From CAZHNW01 sp942491575 (lineage in GTDB: Bacteria > Spirochaetota > UBA4802 > UBA5550), in NCBI GenBank assembly GCA_942491575.1, contig CALOBT010000025.1:2542001-2606000 (forward strand): a stretch of 64,000 nucleotides of DNA, read 5' to 3'. Positions 1 to 8,789 of the stretch are shown here, piece by piece; within the stretch, counting starts at the first letter, position 1; every line of letters starts with the position of its first letter. Position numbers and translations under genes: made by a program. The notes under the pieces were generated by a model. The model did no database searches. It saw only the letters and a program-made list of their open reading frames with translations, and was not told where the DNA came from.

Positions 1-1343
1 TCGGAGAGCTCAAGGGGTTCGCCTCCCCCGGTTCCTTCAGTATCAGCAGGTGATACTTCTTCCTCCTCAAGGGGTTCGATGGCAAAATCATCGCTGATAT
101 CTTCCTGTTCAACCGGCACAGGTTCAGCGACATCATCAATGGGTTCTATATCGATATCTTCAATTTCTTCTATGCCAGGGGTTTCTTCCGATTCCGTGGT
201 AAGATCTCCCAGGTCAGGAATACCATCAATTTCATCAGCAAGGGAAGTTTCTTCAGAAATGTCTTCCCCCCCAATATCATCAAAGCCGATATCGGGAATA
301 TCGGATTCCGCAGCCTCGGGAATATCCTCTCCCTCTTCAAAAGAGATGTCCGAAAGATCCGGGATATCAGATTCAATACCCTGTTCAAAGGCTACACCGG
401 TATCATCCGGGGCCTCAACCGTTTCTGACGGTGCCGCAAGATCATCAAGGTCAATCTCAGGGACACCAGCATCTTCAAGTTCTTCGATTTCTTCGGGAAC
501 TTCTTCAACAGGCTCAAATTCATCACCACCGACAAATTCCGTGTCAGCCAATTCCTGGTCATCAAGAGATTCAGGTTCTTCGGAGGTAAGGGCATCAAGT
601 TCATCAAGGGCAGACAGGGGTTCTCCCGGGGGAGCTTCGGCTGCTTCTTCACCGGAAATATCTGCGGCAAAATCCATCTCTTCGAAATCAGGCGCCGCCT
701 CTCCCGTCTCTTCCGTAAGGTCGCCGGTTAAATCATCGAGGGTTTCAATTTCCTCCGGGGCTGAAACATCTCCCGGTAGTTCCTCAAGTCCTTCAATCTC
801 TTCAATTTCATCCAACTCTTCTATTTCTTCGAGGTCTTCGATTTCTCCAGGAGGGCCGGGCTCTCCGATATCCTCTACCTCTTCAATGAGGTCGGAAATA
901 TCTTCAACCTCCGATTCACCAAGTTCAGTAAGATCTTCAGCCTGGATTTCGGAAAAATCCTCCCCGGGCATGGAAATATCGGGAAATTCTTCTGCAGATT
1001 CTTCCGCAACCTCTTCGGCGACACTCATCAGATCCTCAAGAGGAAGATCTTCAGCGGCAGCTATCCCTTCCAGGGGTTCCGGAACGGGTTCAATCTCTTC
1101 AACGTCTCCAAATCCGTCGAGATCCCCCAGGGGCAGATCCAGGTCATCGGGTTCACCTATATTTATTTCAGGGAATTCTTCCCCGGCATCAATTTCTGGT
1201 TCGCTGACAGGCTCGGCTACAGCAGCCGGGACTCCAAGGGGCCGTGAATACTGGGAATTATTGACCACCTCAACAATGCGGTTGATCTCTTCCAGTTCTT
1301 CCGGAGTGTATGTGATTTGATCCTTTTGTTCAGTTTCTGCCAT
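1..1343 (-). CDS. Partial, extremely acidic repetitive protein (N-terminal 447 residues)
   Basis: The reverse strand is open from an ATG at 1343 to the window edge, so only the N-terminal part is seen and the gene continues beyond position 1. It begins MAETEQKDQITYTPEELEEI, with no signal peptide or membrane segment in the visible part. After residue 60 it is dominated by Glu and Asp with Ile/Leu/Pro spacers, in irregular units such as EEIEDIDIEP, DLGDL, ISEE and EEIEELEDAG. It looks disordered or extended and is likely cytoplasmic. Codon choice is regular, and the opposite strand reads as a Ser-rich shadow. I do not recognise the family. Spirochaetes encode long acidic proteins that end in TPR or other domains, but the C-terminus is outside the window, so no function is assigned. 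Confidence 0.8.
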   Translation of the reverse strand, partial: MAETEQKDQITYTPEELEEINRIVEVVNNSQYSRPLGVPAAVAEPVSEPEIDAGEEFPEINIGEPDDLDLPLGDLDGFGDVEEIEPVPEPLEGIAAAEDLPLEDLMSVAEEVAEESAEEFPDISMPGEDFSEIQAEDLTELGESEVEDISDLIEEVEDIGEPGPPGEIEDLEEIEELDEIEEIEGLEELPGDVSAPEEIETLDDLTGDLTEETGEAAPDFEEMDFAADISGEEAAEAPPGEPLSALDELDALTSEEPESLDDQELADTEFVGGDEFEPVEEVPEEIEELEDAGVPEIDLDDLAAPSETVEAPDDTGVAFEQGIESDIPDLSDISFEEGEDIPEAAESDIPDIGFDDIGGEDISEETSLADEIDGIPDLGDLTTESEETPGIEEIEDIDIEPIDDVAEPVPVEQEDISDDFAIEPLEEEEVSPADTEGTGGGEPLELS

Positions 1344-1551
1344 TCACCTGCACCTGTACTACTGAAATTGCGAAGTGCGCAGGGGGCACTCCGGCCTATT
1401 ATAAAGAGACATAATACGAAAATATAGTACCTGTCAAAGAAAATTTACTACTACTGCTTAATATTTTCCCTCTAATTATCGACATAATTAGTATATCAAT
1501 AAACGAAAAGAAAGTCATATATCTGTTATTATTTACATGGGAAGGAACCTT

Positions 1552-2298
1552 ATGAGCAATCGTTTCAGGGCAGCATTTTCCGCTTTTCTATTATTGGCTG
1601 CAGGACAGCTTGTGGCACAATCCTACGAGAGCGAAAAAACCGAATATTACTATAATCTGAAAAGCATGAAATCACCCTCCGCCCCCCGTATTATCAAGCT
1701 GGTTAATATTGATAATCTTTCCACGGGAAAACAGACAATTCAGCGGGGAATTCTTTTTACCTGCAGAAACCGAAATGCCGGGAGGGTTCTAATTGCAGGC
1801 ACCTTCTCTCAATGGAAACCGAGGGCTATGCGGAGAAGCAATTACGGCATATGGTACTACTTTGCACCTGCCCCGAAAGCTGTTCAGGAAGTTGCATATA
1901 AATATATTGTAGATGGGGTATGGCTCACTGATTCATCCAATCCCTTCAAAAGGGATGACAACGCCGGTTCTTATGTTTCCCTCACCAGTTTCCCTAGAGA
2001 AATTCATTCAAACGATGTTACCTACCGAATTCTCCCGGGTAAAAATGTCGAGTTTCGCCTCTACCGCCCCAGGGCACGTATGGTAGCTGTTGTGGGTGAC
2101 TTTAACAACTGGAATCCGGAAAATGACATTCTCAAACGCCGCAGCAACGGCATCTGGCATATAACCAGGCAGCTGCCCCCCGGCAAATACCGGTACCAGT
2201 ATATTGTAGATGGCAAATGGACCTATGACCTCTTCAATAAAAATTCCGGGTCAAACGATACGGGAGACCTCTGTTCTGTCCTGATGGTCCCCCGATAA
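1552..2298 (+). CDS. Secreted protein with two CBM48/AMPK-type glycogen-binding domains
   Basis: About 248 residues. The ATG at 1552 is chosen because GGAAGGA lies six bases upstream; the in-frame ATG at 1537 contains that site. A signal peptide (FLLLAAGQLVAQ) is followed by two copies of the isoamylase-N/CBM48 fold. Copy one is near residues 70-150 (LIAGTFSQWKP, YKYIVDGVW). Copy two is near 165-245 (VAVVGDFNNWNPE, YRYQYIVDGKWTYD). These W-containing loops are the classic polysaccharide contacts of the family. No catalytic domain is present, so it is probably a periplasmic or surface carbohydrate-binding protein rather than an enzyme. It stands alone, with the next gene convergent. Confidence 0.8.
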   Translation: MSNRFRAAFSAFLLLAAGQLVAQSYESEKTEYYYNLKSMKSPSAPRIIKLVNIDNLSTGKQTIQRGILFTCRNRNAGRVLIAGTFSQWKPRAMRRSNYGIWYYFAPAPKAVQEVAYKYIVDGVWLTDSSNPFKRDDNAGSYVSLTSFPREIHSNDVTYRILPGKNVEFRLYRPRARMVAVVGDFNNWNPENDILKRRSNGIWHITRQLPPGKYRYQYIVDGKWTYDLFNKNSGSNDTGDLCSVLMVPR

Positions 2299-2316
2299 AA
2301 AAAACAAATAGATCCT

Positions 2317-2775
2317 TTATTTTTTAGGGGAGATGTGCATCCTTATGGATGCATGGACAACTTCACTCCCGTTTGTATCAAAGACACTTACCTCAAGGGA
2401 AATATTCTTTTTTTCAGTTAAATTTTCCTCCGTAACTGCGCAGATTGCCTCCAGGTCGGTTTTCGCCATGGCAAGATACTTTATATCCATTCCCGAGGGT
2501 ATCCAGCGCATATTCCCCGGCAAAGAGACTTCAAGTGTTGTTCCCGCAACCAGTTCGCAGAGATTCGCCATCGCTATGGCGTGCACTGTTTTTATATGAT
2601 TTGTCACGGATCTTCTCTTTTTCATACTGATCCGGCCATAGTTTTGCCGTAACTCCTGAAACTGCGGCTTAATGGTCCTGAAATAAGGTGCATTAAGGCA
2701 GACTAGCCTGGAAAATATCCGCTTCCCCATGGGGAATTTTTCCAGTCTGTTATATGCCTTTAGTAAACGATTCAT
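2317..2775 (-). CDS. DUF4442 hotdog-fold protein (thioesterase-like)
   Basis: A 152-residue protein matching the DUF4442 pattern: an N-terminal helix, HIKTVHAIAMANLCEL (the hotdog central helix, near residues 61-76), then LPGNMRWIPSGMDIKYLAMAKTD. The family belongs to the hotdog superfamily and is usually annotated as a thioesterase-like or acyl-CoA-binding protein; the substrate is unknown. The length suits a single hotdog domain. It is monocistronic, convergent with the CBM48 gene and divergent from the TPR gene, with about 245 bp of AT-rich upstream sequence. Confidence 0.75.
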   Translation of the reverse strand: MNRLLKAYNRLEKFPMGKRIFSRLVCLNAPYFRTIKPQFQELRQNYGRISMKKRRSVTNHIKTVHAIAMANLCELVAGTTLEVSLPGNMRWIPSGMDIKYLAMAKTDLEAICAVTEENLTEKKNISLEVSVFDTNGSEVVHASIRMHISPKK

Positions 2776-3021
2776 AATGTTCCTCTCCGTTTCGATTTTT
2801 ATTACTCAGATTAAGACTGTTACTGACAAGCATTACTTTGTATGCCAACTATTTACATGTCAAGTATTATTTACCGGGTTTCATCTGCTGAATTCTAAAA
2901 ATCAAAGTGATACCCCGGGAGCAAATCATCTACTTATAAAAAAAGCACAAAATTATAAGAAAAATCTTGCAATTTTTATTGTAAATGCTATGAATGTGAC
3001 ATATTGAAAACAGATTACTAT

Positions 3022-3579
3022 ATGAACGAAAATCCTCGTAATAAGCTAAAGGAAATTCCCTTTAAAGAGAGAAATTCTGAAAGGGACGAATTCTCTGAAC
3101 TAGGGGATGACCAGTTTAAACTAATTGACCGCGGATACGAATACGTTGAAAGCGGTGATTACCAGCAGGCCTATAAACTATTCTGTATGGGCGCCTCTCT
3201 CGATAATACCGACGTGGAAATCCTCAATGGTCTCGGAATCGCCCTCTGCGAACTGGGCAAACTCGATCAGTCGAGACAAATTCTTGAACGTGCCGCTCGT
3301 CTTCATCCTGATGATGCCATAACCTATGCAAACCTTGCAGGTGTCTACTGGGAGATAGAAAACTATGACAAGGCCATTTATTATTACCATCAGTCCCTGG
3401 AAATAGACAACGAAATTGAAGAAACACACTTCAACCTTATTAACCTCTACCTGGAAACAGGGGCCCTCTACATGGGCTTCATCCTATGTTGTGATTATGC
3501 AGAAAAATTTCCCGAAGATAAGGATGCAAAAGAACTGATGGATGATATCATCCTGAACCTTGCCCTCAGCGTTTATTGA
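3022..3579 (+). CDS. TPR-repeat protein
   Basis: About 185 residues, with tandem tetratricopeptide repeats from residue 30 to 150 (GYEYVESGDYQQAYKLF, LGIALCELGKLDQSRQIL, YANLAGVYWEIENYDKAI, HFNLINLYLETGALY). There is no signal peptide, so it is probably a cytoplasmic protein-protein interaction scaffold. The start is uncertain: ATG at 3022 is used, but an in-frame TTG at 3004 is possible and neither has a good ribosome-binding site. Its last seven bases overlap the end of the convergent lipoprotein gene. Confidence 0.8.
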   Translation: MNENPRNKLKEIPFKERNSERDEFSELGDDQFKLIDRGYEYVESGDYQQAYKLFCMGASLDNTDVEILNGLGIALCELGKLDQSRQILERAARLHPDDAITYANLAGVYWEIENYDKAIYYYHQSLEIDNEIEETHFNLINLYLETGALYMGFILCCDYAEKFPEDKDAKELMDDIILNLALSVY

Positions 3580-4061
3580 TAGTTCTGAAGTTTTTTCCTC
3601 AGATACCCTTCCGGATTTACCTTGCCTCTCATCTGTTTAATAAGCTGCAAATCACCTTCCATATCAATGCACCAGTTTTCGCCATTTCGCTCCAGGTGAA
3701 GTTTCATCTGCTGGCCTGTACGGTTCTCAATGCGGTGACGGGTGAACACCATTACAAGGATGGCATTCTTCCCTGATGATTTCTCTGTGACAATCTCCCA
3801 GGATGAATTCTCGTCTACGATTCTCAGGGTTTCAAAGGCCTGTTCATCTGAAAGAAAACCATCTCTCAGGAGTGAAGTAATTGTTTTCCGGGTATTGATG
3901 GAATAGCATTTAAGGAGTTCTTTGAAGGTACCGGCCTGCTGAATCCGGTTCAGCACCGATGCAGGTTTACCGGCATAAACTTCCTCCTTGTTTTTACATG
4001 CAGGAAGAAAGAACACCAGCATCAGGAAAAAAAATAGTATTTGAGAATAAACTTTTTTCAT
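3573..4061 (-). CDS. Small lipoprotein of unknown function
   Basis: A 162-residue protein. The N-terminus has a Lys-Lys start, a hydrophobic stretch and a lipobox (FFLPAC, Cys near residue 22), so it should be a lipid-anchored envelope protein. The mature part (KELLKCYSINTRKTITSLL, later an LHLERNGENWCIDMEGDL strand pair) resembles small DUF4878/NTF2-like lipoproteins whose strand pair ends in W..D; this is a weak fold-level impression. Two further Cys (about residues 52 and 132) could form a disulfide. It overlaps the convergent TPR gene by seven bases at its 3' end. Confidence 0.7.
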   Translation of the reverse strand: MKKVYSQILFFFLMLVFFLPACKNKEEVYAGKPASVLNRIQQAGTFKELLKCYSINTRKTITSLLRDGFLSDEQAFETLRIVDENSSWEIVTEKSSGKNAILVMVFTRHRIENRTGQQMKLHLERNGENWCIDMEGDLQLIKQMRGKVNPEGYLRKKLQNYQ

Positions 4062-4181
4062 GCCAGACTCTTTTATCCTGCCATTTCCCCGGGTTTCTGT
4101 AAAATCAGGACTCCCGGAATCACTCTTCGACCCGGCTCAGAGCCAGGCAGGGAAATTTTAAAATATCAGCAGTATCTTTCT

Positions 4182-4207
4182 GCCCCCCCCTCCGGAGATT
4201 GGGGGGC
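4182..4207. terminator. GC-rich hairpin downstream of phosphofructokinase
   Basis: A seven-base arm of G plus six C pairs with GGGGGGC across a 12-base loop, 35 bases after the pfp stop. There is no good T-run on the minus strand, so it may be a weak terminator or a 3'-end stabiliser. Confidence 0.4.
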
Positions 4208-4241
4208 TATTTATTCAGTTAATATTCACGCAGACGAAGTT

Positions 4242-5438
4242 CTAGTCAAAGACCCTGCCAAAGGACAAATTTTCCTTCAGCGAGAAAAGGTCACTTCCGC
4301 GGGGTACATCCCGAAGTTTTGTCAGCATTGTATCTGGATCAATCAGGTCTGAAAAGGGAACCGCCTTCAGATCAAAATTATCAGAAACTGAAACCATGAC
4401 ACCGAATTTATCCTCCTGGCAGAATCTTGCTGCCCCGTAACCAAGCATACTTCCCATTACAACATCAAATGCTGCGGGTTGTCCGGAACGGGTCTCATAA
4501 CCCACCTGTTTAGGCGTTATCTTAACATCGAGTCCGGTTTTTTCCAGGTATCGTTCACGTGCCTTTTCTGCGAGTATAGAGGAAATTTTTGCTTCACGGA
4601 AAAGAATATTTCCATGCTTGTCTTTTGTGTGCGGCTTCAGTTCATCGGGAAGCCTGTCAACCAGTCCTTCAGAAACGGCAATGACACCGTATGGATTTTT
4701 ATCATTTTCCCTTTGAATTATTACATCGGTAATTTTATCTACCAGGTCATCAAAATCTACCGTGTCTTCCTTTACATCCTCTGCAGAGATCATTAATATG
4801 CATTCCGAAGCAATACCGGCGGCATATGTGATCCACCCTGCCTTCCTTCCCATCAATTCAACTATAAAAAAAGAATCAGTAGCCTGGGCATCCGCCTTCA
4901 GATTAAGCAAAATCGTCTGGGCGGTTCCCACTGCAGTCCAGTACCCGAAGGTCCAGGGAATTCCGTAATAGTCATTATCAATGGTTTTGGGAATATGAAT
5001 AACGGGGAATCCCATGAGCCAGAGAAAGTTTGCTGTTTTTAAAGTATCATCACCACCAATAGAGATGAGGGCGCCTATTTCCAGGTACTCAAGGGCATCA
5101 ATGATATTGCGAAGACGGGTATTTTTCACCGGATCATTCAGGTCATCCATGGTCTTGATATCTTTGCCGGGATTGGCCCGGGAAGTTCGAAGAAAAATTC
5201 CGGTACGATTTCTTATTTTAGTAATATTTTCGGTAATAGAACCGTAGTGTACATCCTTCCTCAGTTTCGGATAGTTCTTATTAAAGTCCTGAAGAAACTC
5301 ATATCCCCGCATAATTCCTATTACCGGGATATTATCTGCAATAAATGTGTCTGCCACCGAGGAGATAACTGCATTTGCGCTTGGTGCGGGTCCTCCTGAG
5401 AACAAAATCCCAACTTTCTTGTGCTTTTCCATGGTCAT
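4242..5438 (-). CDS. pfp: Pyrophosphate-dependent 6-phosphofructokinase
   Basis: 398 residues, PfkA superfamily. It phosphorylates fructose-6-phosphate to the 1,6-bisphosphate in cytoplasmic glycolysis. The N-terminal phosphate loop reads GILFSGGPAPSANAVI (residues 10-25). Phosphoryl-donor specificity can be read from two places: GGDD at 128-131, where ATP enzymes have GGDG, and PKTIDND at 150-156, where the Lys replaces the Gly of ATP enzymes. Both point to PPi as donor. The substrate region MGRKAGWITYAAG follows. An in-frame ATG six bases downstream (5432) is an equally good start; AAAGGA lies upstream. It is monocistronic. Confidence 0.9.
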   Translation of the reverse strand: MTMEKHKKVGILFSGGPAPSANAVISSVADTFIADNIPVIGIMRGYEFLQDFNKNYPKLRKDVHYGSITENITKIRNRTGIFLRTSRANPGKDIKTMDDLNDPVKNTRLRNIIDALEYLEIGALISIGGDDTLKTANFLWLMGFPVIHIPKTIDNDYYGIPWTFGYWTAVGTAQTILLNLKADAQATDSFFIVELMGRKAGWITYAAGIASECILMISAEDVKEDTVDFDDLVDKITDVIIQRENDKNPYGVIAVSEGLVDRLPDELKPHTKDKHGNILFREAKISSILAEKARERYLEKTGLDVKITPKQVGYETRSGQPAAFDVVMGSMLGYGAARFCQEDKFGVMVSVSDNFDLKAVPFSDLIDPDTMLTKLRDVPRGSDLFSLKENLSFGRVFD

Positions 5439-5876
5439 AACATCCTTTGTTAATCTGATAAGAGTATATTAATTTCTGAAAATTTTAAGTACCCTTGGTC
5501 AGAATTTTAACATCCGTATCAATTCTGACGTGCAGAACTTCGTGTTCTTATGGCTGCAACCCATGATTAAATCAGGAATTATCATATCGTCATTTATGAA
5601 GCTTCTGATTCTCAGAGACAGCCGTAATATTCATGAACAGCCTGAAAAAAATCCTTCTGTCCAGCCCTGACTGTTGATTTCCGGTATAATTCTATTTATA
5701 GTACACCGGCTGCGGGCATTGCAATCATATTTTATCACTTCCTGTGATTTACTTAAATAAAAGAAATGGAATAGCCTTTAAGAATCAGGCCAGCACTTAC
5801 ATTGTCACATTTTAAGTAAATGTCAATTTTTTTTGACACATGAGACTGACCCGAAGGAAATAAAAAGGAGATATTA
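5439..5876. other. Non-coding gap upstream of phosphofructokinase
   Basis: About 440 bases with no convincing gene. Near the right end there is a small inverted repeat (TGTCAA, T-run, TTGACA, about 5820-5838) and then, on the plus strand, AAAAAGGAGATATTATG at 5863-5879. That would start a 25-codon frame that runs into the antisense 3' end of the penicillin-binding protein gene. Confidence 0.5.
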
Positions 5877-5881
5877 TGCAA

Positions 5882-8461
5882 TTAAGGGGCAAGCAAATCA
5901 TCTCCCATATCATCTATGACACTGCCACCACTGTTGCGTTTTATATTTTTTAGAACTGATGCCTTCTGGCTCTTGCTGATATTATCCTTTGGACCCTTTT
6001 TCGGCAGAGAAAGATTATGAGTAATGTCTGAGCAGATCTCACATTCCTTTTCAGGTTCTGTACCGGGAATAAAAACTTCCTTGATTACCTTTTGGCATGA
6101 TGATGAAGGAACCAGCCCTGTCCGGGAACATACCTCCTTTTCAGTCAATCCCGCATAAGCAGGAAATGCAAGAACCGGTTCGTGCTTCAATGCTGCCCTC
6201 ATGTATTGTCCCCAGAGAGGGGCGGTAACGGCGCCCCCCGCCTGTCCGATGCCGAGGGAGAGACCCATCTTGTCATAGCCAACCCAGATTCCCGTGGTCA
6301 GCTGCGGCACGAAACCGACAAACCATGCGTCCTTCCAGTTATTGGTGGTGCCTGTTTTACCCCCGGCGGGACGCCCCGGAGATGCGGCACTTCCCGTTCC
6401 ACCTGCTATAACACCCTTGAGGAGGCTGATCATTACCTGAGCGGTAGAGGGTTTGATAATCTGCAGAACCCCCTTCTTCCTTTTTTCCTTCAGAATTTTT
6501 TGAATTTCCCCTTCACGGTTTTCCAGGATCTTCCCCTCCTGGTTTTTGATATGCCTGATACTGAAGGGGATGACATCCTTTCCGCCATTGGCGATTATCG
6601 CGTATGCGCGGGTAAGTTCATATGGGCTTACCTCCAATGAACCGAGGGCAATGGAAAAGTTTCTTGGTATCCTTTTTTTCGCAGCACCAGGAGAAAAGCG
6701 GAGAAGTTTTGCATAGTAATTTAGGACACGTTCAATACCAATTTTTTCCGCAAGCCTGATGGAAATTACATTTATCGAGAGGGCCAGTGCCCGGCGAAGC
6801 CGAACAAGGCCGTAATATTCGCCCTCGTAGTTTTCCGGAAGCCAGTCGCCGCCTTCATTGTCAAGATAAACAATGGGCGAATCAAGTACTGCAGAGGCGG
6901 CGGTAAACTGTCTGCTTTCAATAGCTGCCGAATAGAGGAGAGGTTTAATGGATGATCCCGGCTGGCGCAGAGACTGCATGGGCCGGTTCAATTGATTGAT
7001 AGAGGAAAATTCACTTCCCCCCACCAGAGCCTCTATATATCCGTTGTTCTGATTTATGGAAATGATACAGCCCTCTACCTTCTGAAGGTCCTTGTCTCCG
7101 AGATAGGTCCCCTTGTATTCATCAATAAAATCCGAGACGTTACTGATACCCGCAAGGTAATTGAGTCCCTCCAGTTCCTCGACAATTTTTGAACGGACAT
7201 AATTATTTAACTTTTCATTCTGCCGGGAACCGCGCTTGCGAAACCTGTTGATATCAAACATATCAGAGAAAAGACCCACAACATCGGCAAAGTTATCATT
7301 GAAATAATCGTCATTTTTGAAATGGAGTTTGGATGATACGGTGGTTTGTTTCGTCAGGGCATTTTTTAAAGTCTCCTGCCCCGCAAGCTGTTTTTTGATA
7401 TCGAGGGTTGTATAAACAAGGAGACCCTTGTTGTATACCATCTCAGACCCGTACTTTTTCACAAGTTTACGCCGAATGTATTCGGTAAACCATGGTGCCT
7501 TATTGATACGGTTGCTGAATACATTGAGGGATGGCGATGTCGACTCGATATGACGCAGGTATTCCGGCCAGAAATCGAGATAGGCCTTCTCTGCCTCCGC
7601 AACGGATATGTATCCCAGTTCAACCATTTTCGCCAGGGCTATTCGATGGCGTCTCATTGAACGTTTAGGATGCCTGATTGGAGAAAGAAGATTCGGGGCA
7701 GATGGAAGTGTAGAAAGGAGGGCACATTCCGCGAGGTTCATTTCCCACACATGTTTTTGGAAGTATAGGCCCGCTGCGGATTCGACACCGTAGGCGCCGT
7801 GCCCAAGGTAAATCTGGTTCAGGTAGAGGGAAAAGATCTCATCCTTGCTGTAGCCCATTTCCATCATTATGGAGATAAAGGCCTCTTTGATTTTGCGGTA
7901 AATGCTTCTTTTCCTGGAGGTGAGGAGTATCTTCGCAGTCTGCTGGGTTATAGTACTTCCCCCCTGGCGGATACCCCCTGCAAGTATATTTATAAAAAAG
8001 GCACGGACAATTCCCTTGATATTAACACCAAAGTGGTCATAGAATTCATTGTCTTCCATGGCAATAAAGGCCTGCGTCAGATGCTTCGGCACCTTTTCGA
8101 ATGCAACCACTTCGCGTTTCTGTTTGAAAAGTTCCGCAATGAGGATATTATTCTTATCATAAATCTTAGTGGTAACATTGGGCCTGAAATGTGCCAGGGC
8201 CTTCACATTCTGAAAATCATTAATAAGAATAATTACAAAGGCGATGAGTATACCGACACCGATACCTGCAATAATTACACGATGACGCCGAAAATTTCCC
8301 AAAACGGAATCAACGAGATATTTTATAAAATCCCATCCAGCACCCATTCCTGCTGCCACTCTCCCTGAAGAATTCGGCTTAGGCTTCGGCTTAGTCTTCA
8401 ACGGCCCGGCCGGGTCAATAATACTGGAGAGACGAGAACTTTTTCCACTATATTTTGCCAT
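5882..8461 (-). CDS. Bifunctional class A penicillin-binding protein (PBP1a family)
   Basis: About 859 residues. It polymerises and cross-links peptidoglycan from the inner membrane. A basic cytoplasmic head (KPKPKPNSSG) is followed by one transmembrane helix near residue 65-85. The GT51 glycosyltransferase has the catalytic EDNEFYDHFG and the GGSTITQQTAK motif. The transpeptidase has all three penicillin-binding motifs: SSIK (catalytic Ser near residue 505), a SIN motif, and KTGTT near residue 705. The C-terminal tail has four Cys (CSRTG, SSSC, CEIC), a pattern of late Cys pairs seen in some PBP1a proteins. The ATG at 8461 is preferred; an in-frame TTG at 8470 sits closer to the AAGGA. It is monocistronic and divergent from flaB. 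Confidence 0.92.
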   Translation of the reverse strand: MAKYSGKSSRLSSIIDPAGPLKTKPKPKPNSSGRVAAGMGAGWDFIKYLVDSVLGNFRRHRVIIAGIGVGILIAFVIILINDFQNVKALAHFRPNVTTKIYDKNNILIAELFKQKREVVAFEKVPKHLTQAFIAMEDNEFYDHFGVNIKGIVRAFFINILAGGIRQGGSTITQQTAKILLTSRKRSIYRKIKEAFISIMMEMGYSKDEIFSLYLNQIYLGHGAYGVESAAGLYFQKHVWEMNLAECALLSTLPSAPNLLSPIRHPKRSMRRHRIALAKMVELGYISVAEAEKAYLDFWPEYLRHIESTSPSLNVFSNRINKAPWFTEYIRRKLVKKYGSEMVYNKGLLVYTTLDIKKQLAGQETLKNALTKQTTVSSKLHFKNDDYFNDNFADVVGLFSDMFDINRFRKRGSRQNEKLNNYVRSKIVEELEGLNYLAGISNVSDFIDEYKGTYLGDKDLQKVEGCIISINQNNGYIEALVGGSEFSSINQLNRPMQSLRQPGSSIKPLLYSAAIESRQFTAASAVLDSPIVYLDNEGGDWLPENYEGEYYGLVRLRRALALSINVISIRLAEKIGIERVLNYYAKLLRFSPGAAKKRIPRNFSIALGSLEVSPYELTRAYAIIANGGKDVIPFSIRHIKNQEGKILENREGEIQKILKEKRKKGVLQIIKPSTAQVMISLLKGVIAGGTGSAASPGRPAGGKTGTTNNWKDAWFVGFVPQLTTGIWVGYDKMGLSLGIGQAGGAVTAPLWGQYMRAALKHEPVLAFPAYAGLTEKEVCSRTGLVPSSSCQKVIKEVFIPGTEPEKECEICSDITHNLSLPKKGPKDNISKSQKASVLKNIKRNSGGSVIDDMGDDLLAP

Positions 8462-8610
8462 TTTATTCAATTTTCCTTAAAAATTTCCCTTCGGGACGAA
8501 TCCCTGCTGCAAAAAGGCTGACTTCTTCATTATATTGCAACCAAAAAATTCTCCGTAATCTGTCTCTCACTTCAATGAATCTAATTTTAATTTAATTTTT
8601 AAAAAAAATT

Positions 8611-8635
8611 TAAATTAAGCATAAACAGGCGATAT
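8611..8635 (+). promoter_or_regulatory. Possible sigma-28 (FliA-type) promoter of flaB
   Basis: TAAATTAA, nine bases, then GGCGATAT resembles the flagellar sigma consensus (TAAAGTTT, 11 bases, GCCGATAA), about 155 bases before the flaB start. The match is partial and the spacing is short. Confidence 0.3.
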
Positions 8636-8789
8636 CAGGCCATATATTGCAATACATATCTATAATCGTCTGTAATCACTGCTAACAACCCTCAAAGCAA
8701 ATTCAAATTCTGACGAATCATTCAGTAACTAGGAAGAAACCTACAATGCAATCAAGGATGATGGCATTACCTATTCACGGAGGAAGAAC

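Noticed and set aside
79..1320. Plus-strand 413-codon Ser-rich frame
   Set aside because: It is the mirror of the acidic minus-strand gene (GAA/GAT codons read as TTC/ATC and TCA/TCT). It has no ribosome site and low complexity.
7799..8368. 189-codon plus-strand frame inside the penicillin-binding protein gene
   Set aside because: The opposite strand encodes the intact transglycosylase domain.
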